A stretch of 36,972 nucleotides of DNA, from positions 1-36,972 of the forward strand of contig CAZNWE010000042.1 in the NCBI GenBank assembly GCA_964576715.1. Reading direction: 5' to 3'. Position numbers and translations under genes: made by a program. The DNA is from SLRI01 sp964576715 (GTDB lineage Bacteria > Pseudomonadota > Alphaproteobacteria > Geminicoccales > Geminicoccaceae). Shown one piece after another: positions 1 through 8,333 of the stretch (position 1 is its first letter; the number at the start of each line of letters is the position of its first letter). The notes under the pieces were generated by a model. It did no database searches. It saw nothing but the letters and a program-made list of their open reading frames with translations, and had not been told where the DNA came from.

Positions 1-152
1 TAGGACTTGGCCGCCATGCTGTCGATATTGGGGTTCAGGGTCGAGGGATACTGCGTGATCCCGATGGTCAGCCGCTCGCGGGCGGCGGCCGGCAGGGTCC
101 ACAACAGGAGGGCGGCGACCAGCAAAATCGTCAAGGTCGAACAACGACGCAT
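1..152 (-). CDS. ABC transporter substrate-binding protein, family 5 (N-terminal fragment)
   Basis: Only the first 50 codons are inside the window; the rest lies beyond the left edge. Read on the minus strand from the ATG at 152, the product begins MRRCSTLTILLVAALLLW, a basic start followed by a hydrophobic stretch ending in an Ala-rich cleavage region (LPAAARE). This is a Sec signal peptide for export to the periplasm. The mature start (RLTIGITQYPSTLNPNID) matches the usual opening of peptide/nickel-type (SBP_bac_5) binding proteins, where the first beta strand is followed by the TLNP-like turn. Ligand cannot be told from this fragment; permease and ATPase genes would be expected outside the window. 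The ORF is too short to be sure of subfamily. Confidence 0.7.
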   Translation of the reverse strand, partial: MRRCSTLTILLVAALLLWTLPAAARERLTIGITQYPSTLNPNIDSMAAKS

Positions 153-247
153 CGGCCAGCGCTCCGGTTCTAGTCTCCAGACGTTCACATGCTTGTCGAG
201 ATGACGCAATCTTGGGCGAAAGCCAACCTTTTCCGGTGAGCTGGCGA

Positions 248-1705
248 ATGGCTGCGAAGACGACCTTGAATGCGAAGAATCTCGAGAGCCTCGGGGCGGG
301 GCGGCTGGCCGAGTTGCTGCTCGAGCTCGCCACCGGAAACGCGGCGGCCAAGCGCAAGCTGCGGCTGGCTCTCGCCGGCGAGGCGAGCCCGCGCGAACTG
401 GCGGTCCAGGTCAGAAAGCGTTTGGTCTCGATAGGCAAGGCCAAGTCTTTCATCGACTGGCAAAAACGCAAGGTCTTCACCGACGAGCTCGACACGCAGC
501 GCCGGGCGATCAGCCGGCTCGCCGCCGCCGATCCGAAAGAGGCGCTGGAGCTGGCCTGGCAATTGCTGGCGCTCGCCCCCGGCGTCTATCGGCGCACGGA
601 CGACGGCAACGGGGCGATCGATGCGGTGTTCACCGCCACCGTCGCGGATCTGGGCGCCATCGCCGCGGCGGCACGGCTACAGCCGGAAGCCCTGGCGGAG
701 ACGGTGTTTCGGGCGGTTCAGGTGAACGATTACGGCCAGTATGCAGGGCTGATCGAGGCCCTAGCACCAGTCCTGGGACCCGCCGGCCTCGGACGGCTGA
801 AGGCGCGGCTGGTGGCGTGGTCGAAGGAAAAGCTGTCGGGCGCCGATCGCGACGGCATCGCCTCCGGACGCCGCGACGAGACGGTGCGCCGGGCCTTGCG
901 GACGATCGCCGAGCTCGAGGGCGATCTCGATGCCTATATCGCGCAGTATGACGAGCGAGTGCGCGCGACCCCTGGCATCGCCACCGACATCGCCCGGCGG
1001 CTGCTCGCGGCCGGCCGGGTCGAGGCGGCCTGGGCGGCGATCGAGGCGCCGAGCCGGCGAAAGCCGCCCGAGGGCGCGCGGGCCGGCAAGCGGACGCGCG
1101 ACCTCGACGATCTCCTGACCCTGGTGGCCGAGCGGCCGCTCGTCGCCGAGGTCGCGTGGGAGGAGACGCGGGTCGAGGTGCTGGACGCCATGGGCCGAAG
1201 TGAGGAAGCGCAGGCCTACCGCCTGGCCTGCTTCGAGCGGGCGCTCGAGCCCCGGCATCTCAAGGCCTATCTCAAGCGGCTACCCGATTTCGACGACATC
1301 GCGGCAGAGGAAAAGGCGCTGGCACATGCCGCCGCCTTCCCTGACGTGCACCGGGCGCTGGTCTTTCTGGTCGAATGGCACGCCCTGGCGAAGGCCGCGG
1401 CGATGGTCCTGGCCCGCCGCAGCGAGCTCGACGGCAACATCTACGAGGTGCTCGGGCCGGCCGCCGAGGCGCTGGCCGAACGGCACCCGCTCGCCGCCAG
1501 CCTCTGCCTGCGCGCGATGATCGACTTCGCGCTGAGCGAGGGCCGCTCCAGTCGCTACGGCCATGCGGCGAGGCACCTCTCGACCTGCGCGGCGCTGGCC
1601 CCGGCGATCGCGGATTTCGGCGCTGTGGAGACTCATGCAGCCTTTGCGGCGCGGCTGCTCGCGAAACATGGTCGAAAGCATGGGTTTTGGGGGCTGGTGG
1701 GGTGA
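248..1705 (+). CDS. DUF6880 family protein
   Basis: A 485-residue soluble, Ala/Leu/Arg-rich, all-helical protein with no signal peptide or membrane segment. The opening MAAKTTLNAKNLESLGAGRL and the following KSFIDWQ segment near residue 77 resemble alphaproteobacterial proteins I know as DUF6880, whose function is unknown. The helical pairs through the middle look like TPR/SEL1-type solenoid repeats. I chose the ATG at 248 because the family normally begins at MxxKTTLNxKNLExLG; an in-frame ATG at 212 would add 12 residues. The Shine-Dalgarno is weak for either. It stands alone: divergent from the binding-protein gene on its left and convergent with the MocR regulator on its right. No substrate or partner can be inferred. 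Confidence 0.8.
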   Translation: MAAKTTLNAKNLESLGAGRLAELLLELATGNAAAKRKLRLALAGEASPRELAVQVRKRLVSIGKAKSFIDWQKRKVFTDELDTQRRAISRLAAADPKEALELAWQLLALAPGVYRRTDDGNGAIDAVFTATVADLGAIAAAARLQPEALAETVFRAVQVNDYGQYAGLIEALAPVLGPAGLGRLKARLVAWSKEKLSGADRDGIASGRRDETVRRALRTIAELEGDLDAYIAQYDERVRATPGIATDIARRLLAAGRVEAAWAAIEAPSRRKPPEGARAGKRTRDLDDLLTLVAERPLVAEVAWEETRVEVLDAMGRSEEAQAYRLACFERALEPRHLKAYLKRLPDFDDIAAEEKALAHAAAFPDVHRALVFLVEWHALAKAAAMVLARRSELDGNIYEVLGPAAEALAERHPLAASLCLRAMIDFALSEGRSSRYGHAARHLSTCAALAPAIADFGAVETHAAFAARLLAKHGRKHGFWGLVG

Positions 1706-1800
1706 GCCGGCGAGCCGGCAGCGAGGAAAACGGGAAGCGCCTTCGGTCCGACTTGTGGTCGTGTCGCCGACCGGGCCGAACAGTGCCATGACGATGCCGT

Positions 1801-3300
1801 TCAAGCGGCAAGCGCCGCCGCGAAGCAGCGGGCCAGTACCTTCATGCCGCTTTCGATCTCGCCCTTGGTAAGCCCCGCATAGCCGAGCAGCAGGCCCGAG
1901 CGGTCGGGCCGACCCTGGTACAAGGCGGCCAGGGGCGTGACCTCGACGCCGAGTTGACGGGCGCGGGCAGCGATGGCCCGGTCGTCGGTGCCGTCCGGCA
2001 GGCGGCCGACCAGGTGCATCCCCGCCTCGGCGGGCCGGAGCGCCAGCCGGTCGCCGAGATACCGGCCGGCGGCATCCAGCAGCAACGCCTGGCGTTCGGC
2101 GTAGAGGGCACGCATCCGGCGGATATGCGCGGTCAATGAGCCGTCCTTGATGAAGTCGGCCAAAGCCGGCTGGACCAGGGTCGAGGGGTGGGTGTCGGTC
2201 AGCCGACGGATGGCGGCGAAGGCCGGCACCAGATGCTCGGGCACGACCATGTAGCCGAGACGCAAGGCCGGGAACATCACCTTGCTCATCGTGCCGACGT
2301 AGATCACCCGGCCGTCGGCATCGAGGCCCTGCAGCGCCGCCAGTGGCCTGCCGGCGTAGCGATACTCGCTGTCGTAGTCGTCCTCGAGGATGAACGCCCC
2401 AGCCTCGCGCGCCCACTCGATCAGCTCGAGCCGCCGCGCCAGGCTCATCGTCACCCCGAGCGGGAACTGATGCGACGGGGAGACGCAAGCCATCCGTGCC
2501 GCCGATGCAATGGCACGGCCGGCGGCGATGTCGATGCCGGCCTCGTTCACCGGCACCGGGACGACGGTCGCCCCGCTCGCCGCCAGCGCCCCGATCAGCC
2601 CTGGATAACCCGGCTCCTCGACCCAGACCGGATCGCCCGGGTCGAGCAGCACCCGTGCCGCCAGATCGAGCGCCTGCTGCGCCCCCGAGACGACGAAGAT
2701 CTGCTCGGGCGTGCAGCGCACGGCGCGGGCCGCACCGAGGTAGCCGGCCAGCGCCTCGCGCAACGGGCCGAAGCCGGCGGGCTCACTGCCGATCAAGAGC
2801 CGCCGCGGCGGATTGCGCCAGGTCTTTGCCAGCCGCCGCGCCCAGTCCTCGAAGGGAAACCGCGCGAGTTCCGGCAGGCCCGGGGCGAAGGCCCTGGGTC
2901 GGCTGTCGGGTTGCGGCAGCGCGGTGAGTTTCTCGCCGCGTCTCGAGGGACCCGGCGGTCGGGCGCCGGGCAGCGCCGGGCTCGACGCACCCGGCTCGAC
3001 CTTGCGCGCATTGAGCGCCTCCTCGGGCAGCTGACCGCTGATGAAGGAGCCGGCCCCCACCCTGCCCTGAATATAGCCTTCGGCCAGCAGTTGCTCGAAC
3101 GCGGCGAGCACGGTGTTGCGGGAGACCCCGAGATCGACCGCGAGCGAGCGGGTCGAGGGCAACCGGGCACCGGGCGGCAGGCGGCTCTCGAGGATCGCCT
3201 CCCTGAGACCGAAATAGAGCTGCCGGTGCAACGGTGCCGCAGCCTCGGGATCGAGGGCAATCGAGGCCAGATAGAGCGGGCCGCAGCGGATCTTGGACAT
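1801..3300 (-). CDS. MocR/PdxR-like GntR-family regulator with aminotransferase domain
   Basis: A 499-residue fusion of an N-terminal GntR winged helix and a C-terminal fold-type I PLP aminotransferase domain, the MocR architecture. The DNA-binding part covers about residues 13-85 and contains LPSTRSLAVDLGVSRNTV. The aminotransferase part holds the DDYDSEYR segment, and the PLP-lysine motif is GTMSKVMFPALRLGY, with K as the predicted Schiff-base lysine. Members sense an amino compound or PLP itself (PdxR, GabR) and usually control a divergent or nearby gene. Here the divergent neighbour is pyruvate kinase, across a 167-bp shared region. The start at 3300 places the usual GxLYLxI-like strand at the N terminus; upstream in-frame ATGs (e.g. 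MIERANPALV) are possible but less likely. Effector unknown. Confidence 0.9.
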   Translation of the reverse strand: MSKIRCGPLYLASIALDPEAAAPLHRQLYFGLREAILESRLPPGARLPSTRSLAVDLGVSRNTVLAAFEQLLAEGYIQGRVGAGSFISGQLPEEALNARKVEPGASSPALPGARPPGPSRRGEKLTALPQPDSRPRAFAPGLPELARFPFEDWARRLAKTWRNPPRRLLIGSEPAGFGPLREALAGYLGAARAVRCTPEQIFVVSGAQQALDLAARVLLDPGDPVWVEEPGYPGLIGALAASGATVVPVPVNEAGIDIAAGRAIASAARMACVSPSHQFPLGVTMSLARRLELIEWAREAGAFILEDDYDSEYRYAGRPLAALQGLDADGRVIYVGTMSKVMFPALRLGYMVVPEHLVPAFAAIRRLTDTHPSTLVQPALADFIKDGSLTAHIRRMRALYAERQALLLDAAGRYLGDRLALRPAEAGMHLVGRLPDGTDDRAIAARARQLGVEVTPLAALYQGRPDRSGLLLGYAGLTKGEIESGMKVLARCFAAALAA

Positions 3301-3467
3301 CAGTGCTGCTCGATCAAGGACTAAAGCCGGATTGGCCCTCTCGATCATCACGTTTTCTCGGCATCTGACAAGCCACTTTGCCAAGCCGGGCGTCGCTCGT
3401 GACAGCTCGCGCGGCTTCCGTTATGGAGCGGGCGACGTGCCGGAAGCGGCGCAGCAGGGAGAGCGGC

Positions 3468-4883
3468 ATGCGACGCGGGCGCAGTGCCAAGATCGTGGCG
3501 ACACTCGGACCGGCGAGCTCGAGCGAGGCGATGATCGTCGCCCTCGCCGAGGCCGGTGCCGACGTCTTCCGCTTCAATTTCAGCCACGGCAGCCATGAAG
3601 ACCACCAGGAGCGGCTCAAGCTCGTGCGCACCGCCGAGCGCCAGATCGGCCGGCCGATCGGCGTGCTGGTCGACCTGCAGGGCCCGAAGCTGCGGGTCGG
3701 CAAATTCGAGAAGGGCCGGGTCGGGTTGACCCGCGGCGAGGCCTTCCGCTTGGATCTCGAAGGCGTGCCCGGCGACCAGCGGCGGGTCCAGCTGCCGCAC
3801 CCCGAGATCTTCCAGGCGCTGCGGCCGGGGGCCGAGCTCCTGCTCGACGACGGCAAGATCCGCCTCCTGGTCGAGAAATGTGGCAGCGACTTCGCCGAAA
3901 CGTCGGTGACCGCCGGCGGCGGCCTCTCCGACCGCAAAGGTGTCAACGTCCCCAACGTCGTCCTGCCGATCGCCGCGATGACCGAGAAGGACCGCCGTGA
4001 CCTGCAGTTCGGCCTCGATCTGGGCATCGACTGGGTCGCCTTGAGCTTCGTCCAGCGCGAGGAGGACATGGCCGAGGCGCGTCGGCTGGTCGCCGGCCGG
4101 GCGGCGTTGATGGCCAAGATCGAGAAGCCGGCCGCGATCGACCGGTTGGGACCGATCATCGAGCTCGCCGACGGCATCATGGTAGCGCGGGGCGACCTTG
4201 GCGTGGAGATGCCACCCGAGGTGGTGCCGGGGCTGCAAAAGCGCATTGTTCGGGCAGCGCGCGAGGCGGGCAAGCCGGTGATCGTCGCCACCCAGATGCT
4301 CGAGAGCATGATCCAGAACCCAGCGCCGACCCGGGCCGAGGCCTCGGACGTGGCCACCGCGGTCTATGACGGGGCGGATGCGGTGATGCTCTCGGCCGAG
4401 AGTGCCGCCGGCGAGTACCCGGTCGAATCCGTCGCGATCATGGATCGCATCATCAAGCAGGTGGAGGGCGACGAACTCTACCGCTCCTACATCGACGCCT
4501 TTCAGGCCGAGGCCGAGCGCACCTCGGCCGATGCGATCACCCTTGCCGCCAACCTCGTCGCCCGCACCCTCGAGGCCGCCGCCATCGTCACCTACACCAC
4601 TTCGGGGGCGACTGCCCTGCGTGCCTCACGCGAGCGACCCGACCGGCCGATCCTCGGCCTCATCACCCGGATGGTGACCGCCCGGAAGCTGGCGCTGGCC
4701 TGGGGTGTCCACGCGGTCTATTGCGACGACGCAGCCGACCTCGACGAGATGGTGCAAAAGGCCCGACAGCACGCCAGGGCCGAGGGCTTCGCCGCCCCGG
4801 GCGAAAGCATCGTGGTCACCGCCGGCCTGCCCTTCGGCACGCCCGGCGCCACCAACCTCCTGCGCATCGCCTGGGTGACCTGA
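3468..4883 (+). CDS. pyk: pyruvate kinase
   Basis: A 471-residue cytosolic enzyme converting phosphoenolpyruvate and ADP to pyruvate and ATP, the last step of glycolysis or the Entner-Doudoroff pathway. Family landmarks in order: KIVATLGPAS at residue 8, the substrate-binding FRFNFSHG (R35, N37, S39), LVDLQGPKLRVG, the B domain around 70-165, VALSFVQ, the catalytic KIEKP block, IMVARGDLGVEM (Mg-binding D), and IVATQMLESM followed by PTRAEASDVATAV. The length is normal. The start at 3468 is set by an AGGGAGAG Shine-Dalgarno 4 nt upstream; a longer reading frame from 3378 has no support. It lies divergent from the MocR regulator, which could control it. A palindrome follows the stop codon. Confidence 0.97.
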   Translation: MRRGRSAKIVATLGPASSSEAMIVALAEAGADVFRFNFSHGSHEDHQERLKLVRTAERQIGRPIGVLVDLQGPKLRVGKFEKGRVGLTRGEAFRLDLEGVPGDQRRVQLPHPEIFQALRPGAELLLDDGKIRLLVEKCGSDFAETSVTAGGGLSDRKGVNVPNVVLPIAAMTEKDRRDLQFGLDLGIDWVALSFVQREEDMAEARRLVAGRAALMAKIEKPAAIDRLGPIIELADGIMVARGDLGVEMPPEVVPGLQKRIVRAAREAGKPVIVATQMLESMIQNPAPTRAEASDVATAVYDGADAVMLSAESAAGEYPVESVAIMDRIIKQVEGDELYRSYIDAFQAEAERTSADAITLAANLVARTLEAAAIVTYTTSGATALRASRERPDRPILGLITRMVTARKLALAWGVHAVYCDDAADLDEMVQKARQHARAEGFAAPGESIVVTAGLPFGTPGATNLLRIAWVT

Positions 4884-4896
4884 AGACGCAAAGTGC

Positions 4897-4921
4897 TGCC
4901 GGGAGGATGATCTTCCGGGCA
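4897..4921 (+). repeat. imperfect palindrome downstream of pyk (GGGAGGATGATC element)
   Basis: Two 12-nt arms (4897-4908 and 4910-4921) flank a single central G. Ten positions pair by Watson-Crick, one by G-U, and one is mismatched. The core GGGAGGATGATC is repeated exactly downstream of sucB at 30025-30036. There is no T-run after it, so a classic intrinsic terminator is unlikely on the plus strand. It could be a factor-assisted terminator hairpin, an mRNA 3'-end stabiliser or a dispersed repeat. Confidence 0.5.
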
Positions 4922-5031
4922 CCGCCAGAACTGTTGCGGCCCCTCCCTGCAGCCGCGCTCTCGGATCTTGCGCGTCGCCGGTGCGGTGCCGCATGCTGTC
5001 GGCCGGTCGGGGCCGGAGTGGGTGTGAGGAC

Positions 5032-6114
5032 GTGACGAACAGCGAGGGATTGTCAGCCGTCCTGGTCGGGCTGCTGCTCGTTGCCGGCTGCGCCTCGATC
5101 GGCCCGGGCAGTGTTCCCCGTGACCGGATCGGCTACGCCAATGCGTTGTCGGACTCGTGGAAGGACCAAATGCTGCTCAACATCGTCCGGCTGCGCTACG
5201 CCGATGCCCCGACCTTCATGGACGTCTCCTCGGTGATCAGCGCCTACACCCTGCAGGCCGGCGTACAGGGCGCGGCCAACGTCAATATCGGCACCCCGAA
5301 CAACACGACCACACTGCCCGACGCGAGCACCAACGTGACCGTCGGCAGCACCTACAACGATCGCCCGACCATCTCCTACACACCGCTTTCCGGGCGCAAG
5401 TTCGCGCAGAGCCTGCTGCAGCCCATCCCGCCCTTTGCCATCTTCTCGCTGATCACCGCGGGATATCCCGTCGACGTCGTCTTGCCGGTGACGGTGCGCG
5501 CCTTCAACGGCATCTACAACCAGGCGACCCAGGGCGGGCAGACCCGGCCCGCCGACCCGCAGTTCTACCCCATCGTCGAAGCCTGGCAGCGGATCCAGGC
5601 GTCGCGCACCTTCAGCCTCCGCACCGAGCGGCGCGGTGACGACCAGATCGTGCTCGGCGTCTTCGCCAATCGCCTGACGCCGGAGATCGAGCGCGATGTC
5701 GCCTTCCTGCGCGAGACGCTCCAGCTCGAGCCCCGGGAGGGCGAGATCGCCGTCGAGTACGGGGCGCTGCAGCGGACACCCAACGAACTCGCCGTCCTCT
5801 CCCGCTCGATGATCGAGATCATGGTCGAGCTCTCGGCCGGCATCGCCGTGCCGGAGGACCACATCGCCAAGGGCCGCACCTTCCCGACGGCACAACCGAC
5901 GGCTGCGAGCCCGCTGCCGTATGTCGCGATCGAGGCGGGTCCGACGCCGCCCGATGACGCCTTCGCCGCCGTCACCTACCGCGGCACGTGGTACTGGGTC
6001 GCGGACAACGATCTGCGCTCGAAGCGGGCGTTCACGTTTCTCCTCCTCTTCTTCGCGCTGGCCGAAACCGGCGTCACGCCCGACGCACCGGTGCTGACCA
6101 TTCCGATCCAATAG
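5032..6114 (+). CDS. outer-membrane-type lipoprotein of unknown function
   Basis: The N-terminal hydrophobic segment ends in the lipobox LVAGC (SAVLVGLLLVAGCASI), so the protein should be lipidated at Cys and anchored in a membrane, most likely the outer membrane because no Asp follows the Cys. The mature part of about 340 residues opens with DSWKDQMLLNIVRLRYADAP, a conserved-looking block. It then has a Thr/Asn-rich beta stretch near residues 75-115 and a C-terminal region ending in a hydrophobic LLLFFALAE helix. I do not recognise a named family; it is probably a conserved hypothetical protein. I prefer the GTG at 5032 because it gives a normal lipoprotein signal length; an ATG at 4993 would place about 13 further residues before it. 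It stands alone between pyk and a convergent permease gene. Confidence 0.75.
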   Translation: MTNSEGLSAVLVGLLLVAGCASIGPGSVPRDRIGYANALSDSWKDQMLLNIVRLRYADAPTFMDVSSVISAYTLQAGVQGAANVNIGTPNNTTTLPDASTNVTVGSTYNDRPTISYTPLSGRKFAQSLLQPIPPFAIFSLITAGYPVDVVLPVTVRAFNGIYNQATQGGQTRPADPQFYPIVEAWQRIQASRTFSLRTERRGDDQIVLGVFANRLTPEIERDVAFLRETLQLEPREGEIAVEYGALQRTPNELAVLSRSMIEIMVELSAGIAVPEDHIAKGRTFPTAQPTAASPLPYVAIEAGPTPPDDAFAAVTYRGTWYWVADNDLRSKRAFTFLLLFFALAETGVTPDAPVLTIPIQ

Positions 6115-6117
6115 GGC

Positions 6118-6867
6118 TCAGCCGAGCAGCTGCCAGGCCGCGCGCAGGACCAGGTCGAGGGCGGCGAGGGTCAACAGCACCTGAATCAGCCGGCTGAAAT
6201 GCCGTTCGCCCAGTCGGCCGAGGAGCCGGCTGCCGAGCAGCGTGCCGAGCAAGCCGGTGCCGATCATGGCGACGATCAGCGCCAGCCAGGGAGCGAAGGC
6301 GAAGCCGAGCAGGCCGAAGGCCAGCATCTTCAGGCCGTGCTGGGCGGTCATGGCGGCCGCATGGGTGGCGACCAGGCCCTCGCGACCGAGGCCGAGCGGG
6401 CGGAAGAGCGCCAGGACATAGGGGCCGGTGGCGCCGACCAGCATGGTGAGGATCGAGGCCGCGAGGCCGCCGAGCGCCAGACCCCGGCCCTTGATCACGG
6501 CCATGGCGGCGACCGGCAGCCAGACGGTCTGCAGAATGAAGAGCCCGAGCAGGAGACGCAGCGCCTCGCCCGGCAGGCCGACGGCGAGGCTGCCGCCGAT
6601 GGCGATGCCGACGAGACCGCCGAGGGTGAAGGGCACGAGCCGAGCGGCGTCGATCCAGTTCCACATGACGGCCGCGCGGCCGGCATTGGAGCCGACCTGG
6701 ACGACCGCGTGCACCGGGATGATGGCGGCGGCGGGCAACAGGCTTGCCATGGCAGCCAGCATGATCACCCCACCGCCGATCCCGGCCATGGCGGTCAGGG
6801 CCGAGGTCAGGCCGGAAAGCACGACCAGGAAAGCCGCCGACGCCAAGTCGATCTCGGCCGGCAGCAA
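6118..6867 (-). CDS. TauE/SafE (TSUP) family membrane permease
   Basis: A 249-residue inner-membrane protein made almost entirely of hydrophobic helices, with about eight predicted segments in two halves. The first half carries the Gly-rich AMAGIGGGVIML loop and the second the GATGPYVLALF loop, the paired repeats of the sulfite-exporter TauE/SafE family. Members move small organosulfur or organic anions such as sulfite, sulfoacetate or hypotaurine; the substrate here is not determinable. The start is a TTG at 6867, 5 nt beyond the stop codon of the UbiH-type gene, so the two are almost certainly cotranscribed. The next in-frame ATG is at MAGIGGG and would delete the first helix. The 3' end is convergent with the lipoprotein gene, 3 nt apart. 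Confidence 0.9.
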   Translation of the reverse strand: MLPAEIDLASAAFLVVLSGLTSALTAMAGIGGGVIMLAAMASLLPAAAIIPVHAVVQVGSNAGRAAVMWNWIDAARLVPFTLGGLVGIAIGGSLAVGLPGEALRLLLGLFILQTVWLPVAAMAVIKGRGLALGGLAASILTMLVGATGPYVLALFRPLGLGREGLVATHAAAMTAQHGLKMLAFGLLGFAFAPWLALIVAMIGTGLLGTLLGSRLLGRLGERHFSRLIQVLLTLAALDLVLRAAWQLLG

Positions 6868-6872
6868 TGCGC

Positions 6873-8084
6873 TCAGAGCGGCTCGCCCCGCATCAACCGC
6901 GGCAGGTCGCCGACCAGGCCCATGGCATGGCGCATGAAGAACTTCTTCGCTGGCGGCAGGCGGTCGACAATGGCGAGGCCGGCCTCGCGCGCCAGCTTCA
7001 GCGGCAGGATGTCATTGGCGAAGAGGCGATTGATGCCATCGGTGACGGCAACGAGCGCCAGGCTGTCGAAGGATCGCCAGGTGGCGTAGCGCTCCAGCGC
7101 TGCACTGGCACCCGGGTCGAGGCCGAGCCTCAGCCGGTCGACGACGATCTCGGCGATCGCGGCGATGTCGCGGACAGCCAGGTTCCAGCCCTGCCCGGCG
7201 ATCGGGTGGATGCCGCGAGCCGTGTCGCCGACCAGTACGGCGCGTTCGGTGGTGTAGTGGTCGGACCAGACGAGGACGAGCGGATAGGACCAGCGATGGC
7301 CCTCGAGGGTCAACCGGCCGAGCCGGTCGCCGAAGCGCTCCTGGATCTCGGCCGTGAACGTCCGATCGTCGAGCGCTCGGACGGCGTCGGCAAGGCTGTC
7401 GTCGAGCGCCCAGACGATCGACGAGCGGTCGCCCGGCAGCGGCAGCATGGCGAACGGACCATCAGGGAAGAAGCGCTCGATCGCCCGGCCGTCGTGCGGC
7501 AGTTCGTGGCCGAGCGTACAGACGAGACCGGTTTGACCGTATTTCCAGGTCTTGGCGCCGATGCCGAGTTGCTCGCGGGTACGGGAGAAGCGACCTTCGC
7601 AGACGGCGAGCAGCGAGCCGCGCACCCGGCTGTGATCAGCCAGTTCGGCCTCGACGTGGTAGGCGTCGCGAGTCATCACACTGATCGTCTGGGGGGCCCG
7701 GAGGACGACCTCGGGGCAGCGCTCGATGGCGCCAAGCAGGGCAAGCCGGATCGCCTGATTGGGCACGATCCAGCCCAAGGGCTGGTCGCCGACATCGCGG
7801 TAGTCGTACTCGACGGTGATCGGCGACTGGTGCTCGCCGACCTCGATCTCGAGGATCGGCTCGGCCGCATCCGCCATGCCATCCCAGGCGCCAATCGCGG
7901 CCAGCGCCTGCTTCGCCCCCCTGGCAATTGCGGTCACCCGGCCGTCGAAGGTGGCGTTGGTGGTGGTCGGGATCGGCCGCTCCTCGACCAGCAGTACCCG
8001 GGCACCGGCCCCGCCGACGGCAGCCGCAAGGGCGAGGCCGGTAAGCCCGCCACCCTGGATGATGAGATCGTAACGCTCACTCAA
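6873..8084 (-). CDS. UbiH/Coq6-type FAD-dependent ubiquinone-biosynthesis hydroxylase
   Basis: A 403-residue flavoprotein monooxygenase of the UbiH/UbiF/VisC/Coq6 family, which hydroxylates the aromatic ring of ubiquinone precursors at the membrane using O2 and NAD(P)H. It shows the N-terminal Rossmann ADP-binding motif IIQGGGLTGLALA with VLLVEER after it, and the second FAD motif GDTARGIHPIAGQGWNLAVRD near residue 285, the family signature. Which ring position it hydroxylates cannot be read from sequence. The start is a TTG at 8084, the only plausible codon that preserves the full beta strand MSERYDLIIQGGG, with AAAGGG 7-8 nt upstream. It is the first gene of a two-gene unit with the TauE/SafE permease and is divergent from amtB. 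Confidence 0.92.
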   Translation of the reverse strand: MSERYDLIIQGGGLTGLALAAAVGGAGARVLLVEERPIPTTTNATFDGRVTAIARGAKQALAAIGAWDGMADAAEPILEIEVGEHQSPITVEYDYRDVGDQPLGWIVPNQAIRLALLGAIERCPEVVLRAPQTISVMTRDAYHVEAELADHSRVRGSLLAVCEGRFSRTREQLGIGAKTWKYGQTGLVCTLGHELPHDGRAIERFFPDGPFAMLPLPGDRSSIVWALDDSLADAVRALDDRTFTAEIQERFGDRLGRLTLEGHRWSYPLVLVWSDHYTTERAVLVGDTARGIHPIAGQGWNLAVRDIAAIAEIVVDRLRLGLDPGASAALERYATWRSFDSLALVAVTDGINRLFANDILPLKLAREAGLAIVDRLPPAKKFFMRHAMGLVGDLPRLMRGEPL

Positions 8085-8228
8085 GAGGCACCCTTTCTAT
8101 TCTGCCTAATTTTTGAGCACTTGCATTATTCATCGTCAAATAGGGCAGTTGTCGCCTTTGGACCATGCGACGCATCGGCCGGCGGCACGTGCCGGCCGCG
8201 CGGTTGGGCCAGCGCCACGCCGTCAATT

Positions 8229-8244
8229 TGGCACGCACCTTGCT
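8229..8244 (+). promoter_or_regulatory. sigma-54 promoter of amtB
   Basis: TGGCAC at 8229-8234, five bases, then TTGCT at 8240-8244: a perfect match to the sigma-54 consensus TGGCAC-N5-TTGCW, with the GG and GC of the -24 and -12 elements in place. The predicted transcript starts near 8256, leaving a leader of about 78 nt before the amtB ATG. Nitrogen-limitation control by NtrC is the established logic for this promoter class and gene. A 10-bp palindrome GGCACGTGCC at 8184-8193 is one candidate activator site, but it does not match the NtrC consensus well. Confidence 0.88.
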
Positions 8245-8333
8245 GCGGAATGTTCGAGAAGCCTCGGCGCCGGTGACGGTGTGCCCGGCGCTTGGCCCGA
8301 ACCGCATCTACAGGCGCATGACGGGAGAGACGC

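Noticed and set aside
8077..8307. Short minus-strand frame upstream of the UbiH-type gene
   Set aside because: It overlaps the sigma-54 promoter of amtB, has no domain and no ribosome site; treated as intergenic.
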